From: Teredinibacter purpureus
GTDB taxonomy: Bacteria; Pseudomonadota; Gammaproteobacteria; Pseudomonadales; Cellvibrionaceae
Direction: 5' to 3'
Length of the DNA: 64,000 nucleotides
Assembly (NCBI RefSeq): GCF_014217335.1
Contig: NZ_CP060092.1
Location: 2,869,501 to 2,933,500, forward strand
Numbering within the stretch: position 1 is the stretch's first letter; each line of letters begins with the position of its first letter. The notes below the pieces were generated by a model that was not told the origin of the DNA, did no database searches, and saw nothing but the letters and a program-made list of their open reading frames with translations. A program made the translations under genes and the position numbers. Below are positions 19,352 through 29,296 of this stretch, in pieces.

Positions 19352-21400
19352 ATGAGTTGGTTTAAAAAGTCTACTACTTCGAGTGAAGAGCCCCGCGAAC
19401 CTAGTGTCGGCGAGTCTAAGCGACAATTAAAAGAATTGGAGCGCTCAGTGTCGCGCTATGAGCGCGTATTTCGCGGAAGTAGCCAAGGTTACGGGTTTCT
19501 CGATTGGGACGTAAAACGTGGTCGGTTAGAGTGGGACGGCAACTTCTGGACTCACTTAGGCTACGGTGAGGCGGATATGGTGCATATTTCTGATGCCGAT
19601 TCATTTATGGAATACGTTCATCCAGACGACAGAAAAAAGCTGACTACCGCTATTCATGCGTTGCTTCGTGGGCTTGGTTTGGGTGAGGCCACCTTTAGAT
19701 TACGAAAAAAACGCGGTGGTCATATTTGGACAGAAGTTCGCGTAGATGCTATTCGGGATGGCCACGACTGGGTAAGTTATATTTCCGGCGGTGTGTACGA
19801 CATTACAAAGCTCAAACAAACCGAGCAAGCGCTAGTGATTAGTGAAGCGCGTCATGCTCGTATTATACAGTCCTCCAATGATGGTATTTGGGAGTGGTAT
19901 GCCGAGCACGGAGGGTTTCATTTTTCGAGCCGTTGTTGGGAACATTTGGGCTACGACGAGCAAGACGATCATGTTAATCAGGGCATTGATCGCGTTCAGG
20001 CGTGGCGTAAACGCATCCACGAAGAAGACATTGCCCAGTTTGACCAAGCGCTAAAAGATCATATTCATCGTAAAGAAGCGTTTGATATCGAATACCGCAT
20101 TCGAGGAAAAGATGATGAATGGCATTGGATAAGAGCGCGTGGCCAGATGGCTTACGATGAAAGCGGTAAGGCTACCCGAATGTCGGGTACTAATATGGAT
20201 ATTACCGAAATTAAGCGTGCTGAAGAGCGCGTTCTTAAGGCCAAGGAGGCGGCGGAACTTGCCAATCGAGCGAAATCAGATTTCTTATCCAGTATGAGTC
20301 ATGAATTGCGAACACCGTTGAACGCTATTTTAGGTTTTGCACAATTATTTGATTTAGATAAATCGTTAACACCGGACCAGCAGACGAATGTTTCTGAAAT
20401 TAAACAGGCAGGCGAACATCTTTTACAGTTAGTTGGAGATGTTCTCGATCTGGCCAAGATTGAAGCTGGGCGAATGGGGTTCTCTTTAGAACCCGTAGCA
20501 CCTATTCGCCTATTGAAAGAAGTCGAAATGCTAATTCAGGCTCAAGCCGAATTCCATAATATATCCGTTGCGCTAGAATCGAACGATCTAGAGGAGCGCA
20601 CAGTAATTGCAGATGCGGTTCGGCTCAAGCAGATCTTGCTTAACCTTGTGAGCAATGCGGTTAAATACAATCGCGTGGGTGGGAGTGTTGTGATTAGCTG
20701 TTCCTTAAGTGAAAGCGAAACTATGCGTATTACTGTTCGAGATACGGGCAAAGGCATTTCCGACGCGATGCAAAAACAAATGTTTCAGCCGTTTAATCGG
20801 CTGGGCGCCGAAGCGTCTACCATAGTGGGTAGTGGGGTTGGTTTGGTTATCACCAAGCAACTTGTGGAGCAAATGAAAGGCTCTATTGGCTTCAAAAGTG
20901 TTGAAGACGTTGGGAGTTCTTTTTGGATTGAGTTTCCGTTGTATAAAGGCCAAACAATAGAGCAGTTGGTTGATCAGTACAGCCGCATTTCGTCAGAATT
21001 GGGTGGTGAGGTCCCAGATCTTTTAGTCGAAGAGCGAAAGCGTATTTTATACGTAGAAGATAACCCACCAAACCAGCGTTTAATGAAGCAATTACTAGTG
21101 CGTTACCCGAATCTTGACCTCGACATTACTGGCGAGCCGCTTAAAGGCATTTATATGGCACGCACAACCAAACCTGATTTAGTGATTATGGATATTAACT
21201 TGCCAGGTATGGATGGGTTTGAGGCGCTGGAAGTACTGAAGCAAGATAAGTCTACGCAAGATATCCCGGTCATAGCGCTTACCGCAAATGCGATGGTTCA
21301 TGATATTGAAAAAGGGAATGCTAGCGCCTTTGACTACTATTTAACGAAACCGCTCGATTTGAAGCAGCTTATTCAGGTATTTAATGAATTACTGACTTAA
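19352..21400 (+). CDS. Hybrid sensor histidine kinase: PAS-PAS-HisKA-HATPase-REC
   Basis: A 682-residue cytoplasmic kinase without membrane segments. A short N-terminal coiled segment is followed by two PAS/PAC domains of the PAS_3 kind (about 35-155 and 165-290), a HisKA domain with phospho-acceptor His in MSHELRTPLN (near residue 318), an ATPase domain with LNLVSNAVKYN, DTGKGI and GSGVGLVITKQL, and a C-terminal receiver with Asp in LVIMDINLPGMDGFEA. The likely signal is redox, light or a small ligand bound by the PAS domains. No output regulator is adjacent, so the receiver may pass phosphate to an unlinked Hpt protein. Confidence 0.92.
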   Translation: MSWFKKSTTSSEEPREPSVGESKRQLKELERSVSRYERVFRGSSQGYGFLDWDVKRGRLEWDGNFWTHLGYGEADMVHISDADSFMEYVHPDDRKKLTTAIHALLRGLGLGEATFRLRKKRGGHIWTEVRVDAIRDGHDWVSYISGGVYDITKLKQTEQALVISEARHARIIQSSNDGIWEWYAEHGGFHFSSRCWEHLGYDEQDDHVNQGIDRVQAWRKRIHEEDIAQFDQALKDHIHRKEAFDIEYRIRGKDDEWHWIRARGQMAYDESGKATRMSGTNMDITEIKRAEERVLKAKEAAELANRAKSDFLSSMSHELRTPLNAILGFAQLFDLDKSLTPDQQTNVSEIKQAGEHLLQLVGDVLDLAKIEAGRMGFSLEPVAPIRLLKEVEMLIQAQAEFHNISVALESNDLEERTVIADAVRLKQILLNLVSNAVKYNRVGGSVVISCSLSESETMRITVRDTGKGISDAMQKQMFQPFNRLGAEASTIVGSGVGLVITKQLVEQMKGSIGFKSVEDVGSSFWIEFPLYKGQTIEQLVDQYSRISSELGGEVPDLLVEERKRILYVEDNPPNQRLMKQLLVRYPNLDLDITGEPLKGIYMARTTKPDLVIMDINLPGMDGFEALEVLKQDKSTQDIPVIALTANAMVHDIEKGNASAFDYYLTKPLDLKQLIQVFNELLT

Positions 21401-21407
21401 TTTCTTC

Positions 21408-21434
21408 AAAGGAGGAAATCTCTTTTCCTTCTTT
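21408..21434 (+). terminator. Probable terminator after the histidine kinase
   Basis: AAAGGAGGAAA faces TTTCCTTCTTT (one G-T pair) with a short loop, just past the stop codon. The following GGTTTTCTTC is only partly T-rich. Confidence 0.45.
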
Positions 21435-21870
21435 GGTTTTCTTCATATTCCCTCCAGTTTGGCCACGTTTTCTATTAGTGTAAAAGCTGAAATGGCATGG
21501 TGTTATTTTTACCCTCTGCATTTTATCGATCTTATTTTTTCTTTCGGTAATAAATTTATTCGGTCATAACTGTAATTACGCTATTGCTTTAGTGTTCGCG
21601 CACCTGTGTTTTGTGTTTGGCTGCCTGCTTATACGTTGTCGTATGCATGATGGTGTGTGTGACGCTAATATTGGCGGGTGTTACCGTTTTTCGTTTGAGA
21701 TTAAATACCTTTAACGTCGATGTAATCGATTACTGTGAAGTGGGTGCGAAAAATAAATAAACGAGTGAGATAGTATGCTGTTTAAAACGAATGATTAATT
21801 GCTCATTAAATAGTTTTTCTGTGGGCAGTATAATTTTTAAAAGGCTAGTTCAATGGATGAGAGTCTGTAA
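21435..21870. other. Intergenic, AT-rich, no gene seen
   Basis: About 435 bp of AT-rich sequence with no reading frame or RNA fold I can defend. It presumably carries the promoter of the gene at 21871. Confidence 0.5.
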
Positions 21871-22584
21871 GTGGGCCGCGTAAAAAATCGATATGTCGTG
21901 ATAGCGCTAATGTCCTTTTTGCTAGGCTTTGTCGTTAGCGAGTTTAGCCTTTGTGGAAGTTTCTCGTGTCAAGCGCGGAAGGTGTCTGTTGTGCCTGACG
22001 ACTTGGTTCTCTTGTTAAGGGAAAATGCCGAACTTAATGAGCGCTTGGATGAAGTCATGAGGTCTACGGGGGATGCGTCATCAGGCGCTCGAGCTGAAGC
22101 TACCCTTAGTGTTTGCGAGAAAGGGGATACTGTTGCCGCGATACGCGTAGAGAGTGATGCTAGCGCTGTTGGTCAGGCAGGCTCTATGCAAACAGAGGTT
22201 GCTGAAAGTTTTGATGAGTGGGTTGAAGCTTCTACGGCGTCGGACCCTGGTTTTGTATTGGGAACCTTTATGGCGGGTCAGTTTGAGGTGGAGGCGGTTG
22301 ACTCTGCGTGGGCGATAAGTCGGGAGCAGGAACTATATGCTTTTTTTGAAAGTGATAAACGCTTAGATCAATACGCTATTGAGTCTACGGAGTGTAAGGC
22401 AACGCAGTGTCGGTTGTCGCTAAATGCTTATGATGTAAGTCAGGCAAATGAAATTATAGAAAATTTTTCAGTGGTCATGGCAGATAGTGATGGATATCTC
22501 ATGTCAGTATCTGATATTGATCCAGAGAGTGGCAGTGTGATTATTTATCTCGCTAGAAATGCGGAAGGCTTTGGTTTTCAGTAG
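21871..22584 (+). CDS. Unrecognised membrane-anchored periplasmic protein
   Basis: A 237-residue protein starting at GTG. Residues 8-26 form one N-terminal membrane segment (YVVIALMSFLLGFVVSEF), then a short predicted coil (LLLRENAELNERLDEVM), a low-complexity acidic region, and a compact C-terminal domain from about residue 130 with a pair of cysteines (ECKATQC) likely to form a disulfide in the periplasm. I do not recognise the family. It stands alone with its own long leader and lies upstream of another secreted cysteine protein. Confidence 0.6.
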   Translation: MGRVKNRYVVIALMSFLLGFVVSEFSLCGSFSCQARKVSVVPDDLVLLLRENAELNERLDEVMRSTGDASSGARAEATLSVCEKGDTVAAIRVESDASAVGQAGSMQTEVAESFDEWVEASTASDPGFVLGTFMAGQFEVEAVDSAWAISREQELYAFFESDKRLDQYAIESTECKATQCRLSLNAYDVSQANEIIENFSVVMADSDGYLMSVSDIDPESGSVIIYLARNAEGFGFQ

Positions 22585-22726
22585 CTCAGTATTGTGTTGT
22601 TCGTTGTAGGGTTGCTAATTGAAATTATCATGGAAGGTAATAGCGCTAACTATTTTTGGCGTTGTGTAAAAAAAGGAAAATGGACGTGTTAAATGCACAG
22701 TTAAATTGATTGATAAAGGAAATATT

Positions 22727-23206
22727 ATGAAATTAGTACACTATTTTGCGCTTGCAGCGACATTGGTATTAGGCTTGGGTGCTCAGAATGTTTTTGCGGA
22801 TGTATTGATTAGTTGTTCGTGGGTGAATACCTCACAAACCTCTATTTATAATGGCGTTCGAATTACACAATCTTGTAAAGATGGCAGTATTGTTGCGGCA
22901 ACACGTCAGCGCACGTGGGGCCAGTACTATAATGGCGAGTGCTCTAGCCTTACGGCAAAAACAGGTTACCGTGTGTCGGGTTCTTGTTTGAGCCCAAGCG
23001 TGTATCGTAAGATACCTGTAGTTGTAGTGGATCCGGGCGTTACTAGTTGTGCTCATCCTAACGCGTTGTACGCAACTAATGTTCCTGGTTCTCAAATGTC
23101 ATCAACAATTACGACCGCGCTAGCGGGTTACTGCTCAGATTGCGGTATTTCTGTAAGACCTGGCTCGTACAGTGATTCTTACTACGTTTTCTGTGGTAAT
23201 GGTTAA
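22727..23206 (+). CDS. Small secreted cysteine-rich protein, unknown function
   Basis: A 159-residue protein starting at the ATG behind AAAGGAAATATT. Signal peptide residues 1-24 (ALAATLVLGLGAQNVFA, cleavage before DVLIS). The mature part has eight to nine cysteines, the last six clustered after residue 100 (SCAHPNALYA, CSDCG, FCG), suggesting disulfide-bonded folding outside the cytoplasm. The pattern ISCSWVNTSQTSIYNGVRIT could be a small beta-sandwich. I do not recognise the family. A terminator follows. Confidence 0.65.
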   Translation: MKLVHYFALAATLVLGLGAQNVFADVLISCSWVNTSQTSIYNGVRITQSCKDGSIVAATRQRTWGQYYNGECSSLTAKTGYRVSGSCLSPSVYRKIPVVVVDPGVTSCAHPNALYATNVPGSQMSSTITTALAGYCSDCGISVRPGSYSDSYYVFCGNG

Positions 23207-23231
23207 TTAGTTATTGTTGTTAGCAATTGAG

Positions 23232-23263
23232 CCCGCTATGGGCAGCGCCTGTAGCGGGTTTCT
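23232..23263 (+). terminator. Terminator between the secreted protein gene and suhB
   Basis: CCCGCTA pairs with TAGCGGG and is followed by TTTCTTT. It serves the plus-strand gene in a convergent gap. Confidence 0.6.
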
Positions 23264-23287
23264 TTACGGCATATATTTCCGGTAGGT

Positions 23288-24091
23288 TTAGTAAACATTA
23301 CCCATGTGTTTACCGACTATTTGCAGCAGTGGTTTAAAAACCTTAGGCGCTCCACATACAATGTGACCGGTTTCTAGGTAGTCGCTATCCCCTTTAAAGC
23401 CGCTCAACAACCCTCCAGCTTCGCGCACAAGTAATACGCCTGCTGCCATATCCCATGATTGTAGGTTCATCTCCCAGAAACCATCAAATCGACCTGCCGC
23501 AACATAGGCTAAATCTAAAGCGGCAGAGCCTGCACGACGAATGCCGGCAGTTTGACCGGCCACTTCTCGCAAGCAGTTTAGGTAAGGGTCGATGCGGTCA
23601 AAAGCATAACCGTTGAAAGGGATGCCAGTGCCAATTAGGGCGCCGTCTAAGCTTTTGCGGTTGCTTACACGCAGGCGGCGACCATTCAGCATAGCGCCAC
23701 GTCCACGGCTAGCGGTAAACTCTTCTCTTTTGATGGGGTCGAGAACAACAGCGTGTTCTAACTGGCCTCTATATTTGCAGGCAATAGATACGGAAAACTG
23801 AGGAATACCGTGAATGAAGTTGGTTGTGCCATCGAGAGGATCGATGATCCACTCATATTCGCTATCTTTCGCACCTGAAACGCCCGATTCTTCACCGATA
23901 AACTTATGGTCGGGGTAGGATTTACTTAAATGGTAAATTACCTCTTGTTCAGCTTTGCGGTCTACTTCGCTAACAAAGTCGTTGCGGCCTTTTTCTTCAA
24001 TGTTAATAAGGTCGAGCCGTTCGAAGGAGTGTTCTATAACATCGCCGGCTTTTCGGGCAGCCTTAAGCGCAAGGGTAAGCATGGGTTCCAT
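23288..24091 (-). CDS. suhB: Inositol-1-monophosphatase / SuhB
   Basis: A 267-residue Mg-dependent phosphatase of the SuhB type; in E. coli it also takes part in rRNA antitermination complexes. The start at 24091 (MEPML) gives the same length as E. coli SuhB, whereas the open frame extends 38 codons further. Metal-binding motifs are visible: GEESG, IDPLDGTTNFIHG, and WDMAAGVLLVREAGG near the C-terminus. It is divergent from trmJ, the usual gammaproteobacterial arrangement. Confidence 0.95.
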   Translation of the reverse strand: MEPMLTLALKAARKAGDVIEHSFERLDLINIEEKGRNDFVSEVDRKAEQEVIYHLSKSYPDHKFIGEESGVSGAKDSEYEWIIDPLDGTTNFIHGIPQFSVSIACKYRGQLEHAVVLDPIKREEFTASRGRGAMLNGRRLRVSNRKSLDGALIGTGIPFNGYAFDRIDPYLNCLREVAGQTAGIRRAGSAALDLAYVAAGRFDGFWEMNLQSWDMAAGVLLVREAGGLLSGFKGDSDYLETGHIVCGAPKVFKPLLQIVGKHMGNVY

Positions 24092-24299
24092 AGTTAAATC
24101 TCTGGACAGGTATGAATGTAAGATAGCAATTTTAAAAGAACAGCTGCGAGCCATGGTCGCAGTGCAAGGATTATAACAGTAGCGATACAGGATAACTATG
24201 ATCACGCGTTGGGTTGCTATGCTCCACAGGGCCCCTCTGGTACACTGCGCGCCTTTTCTGGCCGCTTGGCACTACTCTGGACACTTCAAAGACTAGCCC

Positions 24300-25082
24300 A
24301 TGAATGAACAACGATTTCAGCAAATTCGAATGGTAATGGTGAACACTACTCATCCCGGTAATATCGGCGCTGCTGCGCGCGCGATGAAGAATATGTGTTT
24401 GTCGGAGCTTTATATCGTCGACCCTAAGGATTACCCTGCCGAAAAAGCCGTTTGGCGAGCAGCTGGAGCGGTAGATGTGCTGGAAAATGCCAAGGTGGTG
24501 TCCACACTTGATGAAGCAATTGCTGATTGTGGTTTAGTGGTCGGTACAAGTGCTAGGGAGCGTCGTATTCCGTGGCCGTTAGTGACGCCTCGTGAGTGCG
24601 GTGAGCGTTGCTGGGCAGAGGCGGGTACTCACCCCGTAGCGATTGTATTTGGGCGCGAAGACCGTGGCTTGACGAATGAAGAGCTGCATAAGTGTAATTT
24701 TCATGTGCATATTCCCGCGAATCCCGAATACAGCTCGTTGAATATAGGCGCGGCTTTACAGGTGATTTGCTACGAGATTCGTATGGCCTACTTTGCAGCC
24801 AAAGAAGGTAAAGAGTTGCATTTTAATGACTGGGATCAGCCCCCGGCAAATAGTGCGTCGTTGGAAAATTATTATGAGCATTTACAAGAGACGTTGGAGC
24901 AGCTCAAGTTTATTGATCCTGATCATCCTCGTCAGACGGTAACACGCCTAAGGCGCTTATTTGGTCGCATACGTATGGATAAAATGGAGTTGAGCATATT
25001 ACGTGGCATGCTAACGTCTATTCAAAACCATATTTTTCATACGGATAAAAAGATTAAAGCGCTCGAAAATAAGCCAGATTAA
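24300..25082 (+). CDS. trmJ: tRNA (cytidine/uridine-2'-O-)-methyltransferase TrmJ
   Basis: A 260-residue SPOUT-fold enzyme that methylates the ribose of residue 32 in the tRNA anticodon loop. N-terminal MVNTTHPGNIGAAARAMKNM and the trefoil-knot motifs FGREDRGLTNEEL and SSLNIGAALQVICYEIR are intact; the C-terminal helical extension (residues 160-260) is of the TrmJ type. The iscR control region begins at its stop codon. Confidence 0.95.
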   Translation: MNEQRFQQIRMVMVNTTHPGNIGAAARAMKNMCLSELYIVDPKDYPAEKAVWRAAGAVDVLENAKVVSTLDEAIADCGLVVGTSARERRIPWPLVTPRECGERCWAEAGTHPVAIVFGREDRGLTNEELHKCNFHVHIPANPEYSSLNIGAALQVICYEIRMAYFAAKEGKELHFNDWDQPPANSASLENYYEHLQETLEQLKFIDPDHPRQTVTRLRRLFGRIRMDKMELSILRGMLTSIQNHIFHTDKKIKALENKPD

Positions 25083-25105
25083 TAACCTACTAAATTAGTA
25101 GGTTA
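25083..25105. promoter_or_regulatory. Perfect 23-bp palindrome, probable second IscR site
   Basis: Arms TAACCTACTAA and TTAGTAGGTTA surround a single A, right after the trmJ stop codon. The right arm recurs inside the adjacent IscR type 1-like site at 25107-25131. It could also serve as a weak transcription-ending hairpin for trmJ, but there is no T run. Confidence 0.5.
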
Positions 25106-25106
25106 A

Positions 25107-25131
25107 ATACTTGATTGAATTAGTAGGTTAT
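25107..25131. promoter_or_regulatory. IscR type 1-like operator overlapping the iscR -35 element
   Basis: The 25-mer starting ATACTTGATTG and ending GTAGGTTAT agrees with the known IscR type 1 consensus at about 22 of 25 positions by my count. It covers the -35 hexamer of the iscR promoter, as expected for autorepression by [2Fe-2S]-IscR. Confidence 0.7.
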
Positions 25132-25139
25132 TCGATAAT
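25111..25139 (+). promoter_or_regulatory. iscR-suf operon promoter
   Basis: -35 TTGATT (25111-25116) and -10 GATAAT (25134-25139) are separated by 17 bp, 30 bp ahead of the iscR ATG. Confidence 0.65.
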
Positions 25140-25168
25140 GTGCACTCTTAAACCCAGAGACCGGCACT

Positions 25169-25666
25169 ATGCGATTAACGACCAAAGGCCGCTACGCGGT
25201 CACCGCGATGTTGGACTTGGCGCTCCATGCGCAGCGCGGCCCCGTCAGCTTGGCTGATATCTCCAAGCGACAGGGGATATCACTGTCCTATTTAGAGCAG
25301 TTGTTCGCAAAATTGAGGCAGAACACCCTTGTCTCGAGTGTGCGTGGCCCTGGTGGCGGCTACAAGCTAAGCCGTGTTGCTGCGGAGATATTTGTGGCGC
25401 AAATCATCGATGCGGTTAACGAATCAATTGATGCTACCAATTGCGGCGGTGCGGGTAATTGTCAAGGTGGGGATGTTTGCCTCACACACTATTTGTGGTG
25501 CGATTTAAGCGAGCAAATCCATAGTTTTTTGAGCAGTATCAGCTTGCAAAGTTTAGTTGATCGGCAAGATGTACAGAAAGTAGCACGCCGCCAAGATGAG
25601 GCCGGTAATGCGGCTAATGGTGACGAAAGCCAAACCAGCGCTATTTCTGCTTCAGATATCCTCTGA
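25169..25666 (+). CDS. iscR: Fe-S cluster-sensing regulator IscR (Rrf2 family)
   Basis: A 165-residue winged-helix regulator that senses Fe-S status. The N-terminal [19 protein letters not shown] and wing PGGGYKLSR are classical. Cluster ligands are C92, C98, C104 and H107 at the E. coli positions. It heads the Fe-S operon behind its own type 1-like site, so it should repress the operon when clusters are plentiful. The C-terminal tail after residue 140 is variable, as in the family. Confidence 0.97.
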   Translation: MRLTTKGRYAVTAMLDLALHAQRGPVSLADISKRQGISLSYLEQLFAKLRQNTLVSSVRGPGGGYKLSRVAAEIFVAQIIDAVNESIDATNCGGAGNCQGGDVCLTHYLWCDLSEQIHSFLSSISLQSLVDRQDVQKVARRQDEAGNAANGDESQTSAISASDIL

Positions 25667-25736
25667 ATAGAAGGCAGCGGCCCTAGGGCTGCTGCCGGTG
25701 TTTTAATCGCGATTTATTAGTCTGTTGAAGTCCATC

Positions 25737-26921
25737 ATGCAAATACCAGTTTACCTTGATTACGCAGCAACTACGCCGGTAGACCCGAGCGTAGCCGAAG
25801 CGATGTGTGCTTGCTTAACGCAAAATGGTATTTTTGGTAATCCTGCGTCACGGTCTCACATATACGGATGGAAAGCCGAGGAAGCGGTCGAGATAGCGCG
25901 TGGGCAAGTGGCCGACTTGCTCAATGCAGACCCTCGCGAGATTGTGTGGACAAGCGGCGCCACCGAAGCAAATAATCTAGCGATAAAGGGCGTTGCCACC
26001 GCAAACAAGGCAAACGGAACTCATTTAATAACGTCCCTCACTGAGCATAAAGCCGTATTAGACACCTTTAAATACTTGGAAGGTGAAGGCTTCACGGTAA
26101 CGTATCTAAAGCCTGACGCTGCTGGCCGCATCTGTGCTAAAGCGATAGAAATGGCCATAACCCCAGAAACCTCGTTAGTGTCTATTATGGCGGTCAACAA
26201 TGAAGTTGGGGTTATTAATGATATTGCGGCGATAGGGGCGGTCTGTCGGCGCAAAGGAGTCTACTTTCATGTGGATGCTGCTCAAGCCGTGGGGAAGGTC
26301 GCCGTCGATACAGCCGAACTGCCAGTAGACTTGTTATCTATGTCTGCGCATAAATTTTATGGCCCTAAAGGGGTTGGCGCACTCTTTATAAAGCGTCAAT
26401 CACACGTGCCAATAGCAGCGCAAATTCACGGTGGTGGTCATGAACGTGGTATGCGCTCAGGTACATTACCTACGCATCAGTTGGTCGGTATTGGGTTAGC
26501 CGCTAAAATGGCTAGCGACCTTTTGGTTGGCGAGAGTGCGCGCATACTCGCGTTGAGAAATCGCTTTTTACAACATCTAGAATCCCTTACGGGGTGGCAG
26601 TTAAACGGAAGCCTCGAACATCGTGTTGCTGGCAATGCCAATATCAGCATAGCGGGTGTTGATGGTGAGACGCTCTTATTGGCGTTACGTGAGCTTGCCG
26701 TTTCTACGGGCTCGGCTTGCACGTCATTGAGTGTTGAGCCGTCCTATGTGTTGAAGGCCCTTGGTTTAACTGACGAATTAGCGCATAGCTCAATTCGTTT
26801 TAGTTTTGGTCGTTATACCACGGAAGAGGAAGTTGATTTTGCTGCGAAAACGGTAGCAGAAGTAGTCCTCAAGTTACGGAAAGACCCTCCCTTATGGCAG
26901 GCCAATAAAGCAAAGGTCTGA
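25737..26921 (+). CDS. iscS: Cysteine desulfurase IscS
   Basis: A 394-residue PLP enzyme that removes sulfur from cysteine. It starts with [17 protein letters not shown]; the ATG at 25737 is preferred over the TTG at 25725. It has the PLP lysine in [14 protein letters not shown] and the mobile-loop catalytic Cys in [14 protein letters not shown] (class I desulfurase). The C-terminus lacks the longer IscU-docking tail of E. coli IscS and no iscU follows. Here it stands between iscR and sufB, and a second desulfurase (sufS) lies in the same operon. Confidence 0.93.
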   Translation: MQIPVYLDYAATTPVDPSVAEAMCACLTQNGIFGNPASRSHIYGWKAEEAVEIARGQVADLLNADPREIVWTSGATEANNLAIKGVATANKANGTHLITSLTEHKAVLDTFKYLEGEGFTVTYLKPDAAGRICAKAIEMAITPETSLVSIMAVNNEVGVINDIAAIGAVCRRKGVYFHVDAAQAVGKVAVDTAELPVDLLSMSAHKFYGPKGVGALFIKRQSHVPIAAQIHGGGHERGMRSGTLPTHQLVGIGLAAKMASDLLVGESARILALRNRFLQHLESLTGWQLNGSLEHRVAGNANISIAGVDGETLLLALRELAVSTGSACTSLSVEPSYVLKALGLTDELAHSSIRFSFGRYTTEEEVDFAAKTVAEVVLKLRKDPPLWQANKAKV

Positions 26922-26971
26922 CGGATTTAAAGTTTTACGGCCGTTTATCGGCCAATTGAGTTGTGAACCCT

Positions 26972-28411
26972 ATGTCCCAAGAACACATCGATCAGCTAAT
27001 TGAACAAGACTATTCAGCGGGCTTTGTAACGGATGTTGAATCCGAAACGTTACCACCTGGATTGGATGAAAATGTTATTCGCTTTATCTCGGCTAAAAAA
27101 GATGAGCCGCAATGGATGCTCGATTGGAGATTAAAGGCTTATCACGCGTGGCGAGAAATGACGGAGCCCGATTGGGCGCACGTGAACTATCCAAAAATAG
27201 ATTTTGATGAAGTTTCGTATTATTCGGCACCCAAGAGCATGGCTGATAGGCCTCAGAGCTTGGATGAAGTGGACCCTGAATTATTGGAAACCTATAAAAA
27301 ATTGGGCATTCCCTTGCATGAGCAAGAAGCGCTGGCCGGTGTTGCCGTAGATGCGGTGTTTGATTCAGTTTCGGTTGCCACCACTTTTCGCTCGAAGCTG
27401 AAAGAGGTAGGCGTTATATTTTGCCCAATCTCCGAAGCAGTAAAAGAGTACCCGGATCTAGTTAAGCGCTACCTCGGTAGTGTTGTGCCCCAGAAAGATA
27501 ATTTTTATGCGGCGCTAAACAGTGCCGTATTTAGCGATGGTTCTTTTGTTTATATTCCCAAGGGTGTTCGTTGTCCTATGGAACTTTCAACCTATTTTCG
27601 AATTAATGAAGCTAAAACGGGCCAGTTCGAGCGTACTTTAATTATTGCCGATGAAGGCAGTAATGTGAGCTATCTGGAGGGTTGTACGGCGCCAATGCGA
27701 GATGAAAATCAATTGCATGCAGCAGTAGTGGAATTGGTTGCGCTTGACGATGCGAATATAAAGTACTCGACAGTACAGAACTGGTATCCCGGAGATAAAG
27801 AAGGTAAAGGCGGTATATATAACTTCGTGACAAAGCGCGGTGTCGCTCACACGAATGCACGAATATCGTGGACCCAAGTAGAAACGGGTTCGGCTATCAC
27901 GTGGAAATACCCTAGCTGTATATTAAAAGGCGACAACAGTGTTGGGGAGTTTTATTCTGTTGCGTTAACCAATAATTTTCAGCAGGCCGATACCGGCACT
28001 AAAATGATTCATTTAGGCAAAAATACGCGCTCAACCATTATTTCCAAAGGTATATCGGCAGGTAAAAGTTCTAACGCCTACCGTGGGTTGGTTCGCATGA
28101 ATCCAGGGGCCGAAGGTGCGAGAAACTACACGCAATGTGATTCACTGTTAATTGGCGACAAATGCGCCGCACATACCTTCCCTTATATTGAAAGCAAGCA
28201 TCCCTCGGCGGTTATTGAGCACGAAGCCACAACGTCGAAGGTAAGTGATGATCAATTATATTTATGTTTACAGCGCGGCATTGATACGGAAAAAGCGGTG
28301 TCGATGATTGTGAATGGTTTTTGTAAAGAAGTGTTTAAAGAGCTACCTATGGAATTCGCTGTAGAAGCCGGCAAGTTGCTTGAAGTGAGCTTAGAAGGTT
28401 CTGTTGGTTAA
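26972..28411 (+). CDS. sufB: Fe-S scaffold component SufB
   Basis: About 479 residues, the main scaffold subunit of SufBC2D, on which Fe-S clusters are built. ATG at 26972 ([14 protein letters not shown]) is preferred to a GTG nine bases upstream by comparison with gammaproteobacterial SufB starts. Landmarks: [35 protein letters not shown] (conserved Cys), and [17 protein letters not shown]. The iscS-sufB gap is 50 bp with no terminator, so one operon is likely. Confidence 0.97.
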   Translation: MSQEHIDQLIEQDYSAGFVTDVESETLPPGLDENVIRFISAKKDEPQWMLDWRLKAYHAWREMTEPDWAHVNYPKIDFDEVSYYSAPKSMADRPQSLDEVDPELLETYKKLGIPLHEQEALAGVAVDAVFDSVSVATTFRSKLKEVGVIFCPISEAVKEYPDLVKRYLGSVVPQKDNFYAALNSAVFSDGSFVYIPKGVRCPMELSTYFRINEAKTGQFERTLIIADEGSNVSYLEGCTAPMRDENQLHAAVVELVALDDANIKYSTVQNWYPGDKEGKGGIYNFVTKRGVAHTNARISWTQVETGSAITWKYPSCILKGDNSVGEFYSVALTNNFQQADTGTKMIHLGKNTRSTIISKGISAGKSSNAYRGLVRMNPGAEGARNYTQCDSLLIGDKCAAHTFPYIESKHPSAVIEHEATTSKVSDDQLYLCLQRGIDTEKAVSMIVNGFCKEVFKELPMEFAVEAGKLLEVSLEGSVG

Positions 28412-28535
28412 TGCTGTTGATCGATTTTTGGCGTTTATTCGAAGCTGAATCGATACGGACATAAAATGGTCTTAATGCGTTTTGACCAAAATTTAATATT
28501 ATCGTTATTGCTTAATGTAACTGGAGTAATCCTGA

Positions 28536-29294
28536 ATGTTGTCTATTACTAATCTTCATGCAAATGTTGAAGATAAAGAAATTCTTAAAGGCCTTAATTT
28601 AGACGTTAAGGCGGGTGAGGTTCACGCAATAATGGGGCCTAATGGTTCCGGTAAAAGTACAACAGGGCACGTATTATCTGGCCGAGAGGGTTATGGTGTT
28701 ACGAAAGGCCAGGTTTCTTTCGGTGGGAAAGACTTACTGGATATGGATACTGAAGAGCGTGCTCGAGAAGGGTTGTTTTTGGCTTTTCAGTACCCCGTTG
28801 AAATTCCTGGTGTTAGTAATATGGAATTTATGAAGGCTGCAGTTGATGCGGTACGAGAGCATCGAGGTGAGAGCGCCTACGATGCTGTTAGTTTTCTAAA
28901 GAAAGCACGTGAGCATTGTAAAGCCGTAAATCTAGACCAGAGCTTCTTGAAGCGCGGTGTAAATGAAGGTTTTTCGGGTGGCGAGAAAAAACGCAACGAA
29001 ATAATGCAAATGATGCTGTTGGAACCGAAGCTGTGCATTTTAGATGAGACCGACTCAGGTCTGGATATTGATGCTTTACAAGTGGTCGCCAATGGCGTGA
29101 ATGCGCTTCGCAGCCCAGATCGTTCCTTTATTATTGTGACACACTATCAGCGCCTGCTTGACTATATCGAGCCTGATTTTGTACATGTGTTGGTGGATGG
29201 CCGAATCATTAAGTCGGGCGATAAAAGTTTAGCGTTAGAGCTAGAAGAAAAGGGTTACGGTTGGTTAGATCCATCGTTGAATGGAGTGGCGTAA
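28536..29294 (+). CDS. sufC: Fe-S assembly ATPase SufC
   Basis: A 252-residue ABC-type ATPase, soluble, that drives SufBC2D conformational change. Walker A GPNGSGKST, signature GFSGGEKKRNEI and Walker B LCILDETDSGLD are intact, and the sequence is of the SufC rather than transporter type. It lies 124 bp after sufB and two bases before the sufD start. Confidence 0.97.
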   Translation: MLSITNLHANVEDKEILKGLNLDVKAGEVHAIMGPNGSGKSTTGHVLSGREGYGVTKGQVSFGGKDLLDMDTEERAREGLFLAFQYPVEIPGVSNMEFMKAAVDAVREHRGESAYDAVSFLKKAREHCKAVNLDQSFLKRGVNEGFSGGEKKRNEIMQMMLLEPKLCILDETDSGLDIDALQVVANGVNALRSPDRSFIIVTHYQRLLDYIEPDFVHVLVDGRIIKSGDKSLALELEEKGYGWLDPSLNGVA

Positions 29295-29296
29295 CG

